This document shows, one piece after another, positions 6,375-6,925 of a DNA stretch of 6,925 nucleotides (its first letter is position 1; each line of letters opens with the position of its first letter). The stretch covers positions 1 to 6,925 of the forward strand of contig CALLIQ010000364.1 in assembly GCA_938008925.1 (NCBI GenBank), read 5' to 3'. A model generated the notes under the pieces. It was not told the origin of the DNA, searched no databases, and saw nothing but the letters and a program-made list of their open reading frames with translations. Source of the stretch: an uncultured Acidimicrobiales bacterium (GTDB taxonomy: Bacteria > Actinomycetota > Acidimicrobiia > Acidimicrobiales > SZUA-35). The position numbers and the translations under genes are program-made.

Positions 6375-6833
6375 ATGGACCACACCGATCAGCTGATCGT
6401 GTCCGAACTGCAGGCCGACGCACGGGTCACCACGCGTGCGCTCGCCGCTCGGGTCGGGCTCGCGCCGTCGAGCACGGCGGCGCGAGTGCGAGACCTCGAG
6501 CGTCGTGGCGTGATCACCGGCTATCACGCGACGGTCGACCTCGAAGCGGTCGGGCGCCCCATCCAGGCGATGGTCTTCGTCAAGCTCTCGCCGACCGATG
6601 AAGACACCATCAATGCGTTCTTGGCCGAGGTGTCGTCGATGGAGGAGACCGTGTCGGTGTTCGTGATCTCCGGTGTCGAGGACGCCATCGTGCACGTGGC
6701 CGTTGGTGACGTGCGCGAGCTACGCGACACCGTCGTTCGCCGCATCTCCGCCATCCCGGCCGTTGCCGACGAACGAACGAGCCTCGTGTTCGATGAGATC
6801 CGGTCGACCCCCGGCGTCGCCACGAGCGGGTGA
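6375..6833 (+). CDS. Lrp/AsnC-family transcriptional regulator
   Basis: A 152-residue DNA-binding regulator of the feast/famine family, which usually forms dimers to octamers and responds to amino acids or related metabolites. The N-terminal winged helix-turn-helix covers about residues 3-50: DQLIVSELQADARVTTRALA, then VGLAPSSTAARVRDLERRG as the recognition region, then VITGYHATVDLEAVG leading into the linker. The effector-binding RAM domain follows (about 64-142) with the beta strand AMVFVKL, the turn SGVEDAIVHVAVGD (99-112), which matches the family's G-x-x-D ligand loop, and the final strand RTSLVFDEI. It is full length and intact. It is divergently transcribed from the fused 2-oxoacid oxidoreductase, the classic arrangement of an Lrp-type protein with its local target, so it most likely controls aryl-2-oxoacid oxidation in response to an aromatic amino acid or its oxoacid. 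The target and ligand are inference. In-frame GTG 6372 would add one residue. Confidence 0.93.
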   Translation: MDHTDQLIVSELQADARVTTRALAARVGLAPSSTAARVRDLERRGVITGYHATVDLEAVGRPIQAMVFVKLSPTDEDTINAFLAEVSSMEETVSVFVISGVEDAIVHVAVGDVRELRDTVVRRISAIPAVADERTSLVFDEIRSTPGVATSG

Positions 6834-6853
6834 CGGAGCCGAGTGACGGAGCC
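6828..6853. repeat. Tandem 13-bp direct repeat spanning the regulator stop codon
   Basis: GGGTGACGGAGCC (6828-6840) and GAGTGACGGAGCC (6841-6853) are adjacent and differ at one base. The first copy contains the TGA stop of the Lrp-type gene (6831-6833). It looks like a small local duplication; no function can be assigned. Confidence 0.6.
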
Positions 6854-6885
6854 GGGCGACCGACGGAGTTCGACGGCAACCCGGC
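6851..6885 (+). terminator. Possible hairpin downstream of the Lrp-type gene
   Basis: GCCGGG (6851-6856) and CCCGGC (6880-6885) are perfect complementary arms. Inside them CCG (6860-6862) can pair with CGG (6874-6876) across a 3-by-3 internal loop, leaving an 11-base terminal loop. It begins 17 bases after the stop codon, the right place for a terminator, but the following bases are AGCGATCGG with no U-tract. It may be a U-less terminator or chance. Confidence 0.25.
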
Positions 6886-6903
6886 AGCGATCGGCACCCT
6901 GAG

Positions 6904-6909
6904 TACACT
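6904..6909 (+). promoter_or_regulatory. Candidate -10 element of a leaderless promoter for the next gene
   Basis: TACACT fits TAnnnT and ends 8 bases before the ATG at 6918. Transcription would then start within a few bases of the start codon. No ribosome-binding site and no clear -35 element are seen. Confidence 0.3.
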
Positions 6910-6917
6910 CGCCAGCC

Positions 6918-6925
6918 ATGTCGGG
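6918..6925 (+). CDS. Possible start of a further plus-strand gene, cut by the window edge
   Basis: ATG TCG GG begins at 6918 and runs off the window, so nothing can be said about the product. The only support is an ATG at a suitable distance from a -10-like TACACT and the 84-base gap after the preceding gene. It could equally be a chance ATG. Confidence 0.3.

Noticed and set aside
6180..6695. 171-codon minus-strand open frame across the intergenic region and the regulator
   Set aside because: It is antisense to the helix-turn-helix region of a clear Lrp/AsnC gene and covers the inverted repeat; its translation is rich in His, Asp and Arg without recognisable domains.

Overview
The window looks like ordinary chromosome from a high-GC Gram-positive bacterium. 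My best guess is an Acidimicrobiia (Ilumatobacter-like) actinobacterium. The reasons are strong third-position G/C bias, GTG starts, the deoxyxylulose-5-phosphate-independent PdxS/PdxT route to vitamin B6, a very large fused indolepyruvate:ferredoxin oxidoreductase, and start sites that look leaderless. The taxonomic call is inference from protein character only. I see no insertion sequence, phage gene, CRISPR array, tRNA or rRNA.

Layout. On the + strand, positions 1-278 hold the C-terminal end of pdxS. It overlaps pdxT (275-892) by a GTGA junction, so the two pyridoxal 5'-phosphate synthase subunits are translationally linked. pdxT converges tail to tail on a minus-strand gene (889-2577), and the two share a single CTAG as the stop codon of both. 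The minus-strand gene encodes a predicted lipoprotein of 562 residues whose core resembles the C-terminal catalytic domain of heparan/heparosan D-glucuronyl C5-epimerases, with a large extra segment inserted between two conserved tyrosine motifs. Upstream of it on the same strand, 50 bases away, is an 1176-residue fused indolepyruvate:ferredoxin oxidoreductase (2628-6158). A 216-base divergent intergenic region then separates it from a plus-strand Lrp/AsnC-family regulator (6375-6833). The window ends at a probable start codon of another plus-strand gene (6918).

How the genes may work together. The Lrp-type regulator and the oxidoreductase form a typical divergent regulator-target pair. The regulator probably senses an amino acid or 2-oxoacid and controls ferredoxin-linked oxidation of aryl-2-oxoacids to acyl-CoAs. 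The intergenic region holds a perfect 10-bp inverted repeat (6316-6344) next to the regulator start and a 10-bp tandem repeat (6179-6198) next to the oxidoreductase start, both candidate operators. PdxS/PdxT make the cofactor of the aminotransferases that generate such oxoacids, but nothing beyond proximity links them. The epimerase-like lipoprotein has its own promoter-like sequence and is probably functionally separate (cell-surface polysaccharide).

The most interesting item is the lipoprotein with a glucuronyl C5-epimerase-like fold and an unusual insertion. The rest is well-known biology in a compact arrangement. I do not see convincing evidence for an undescribed multi-gene system.
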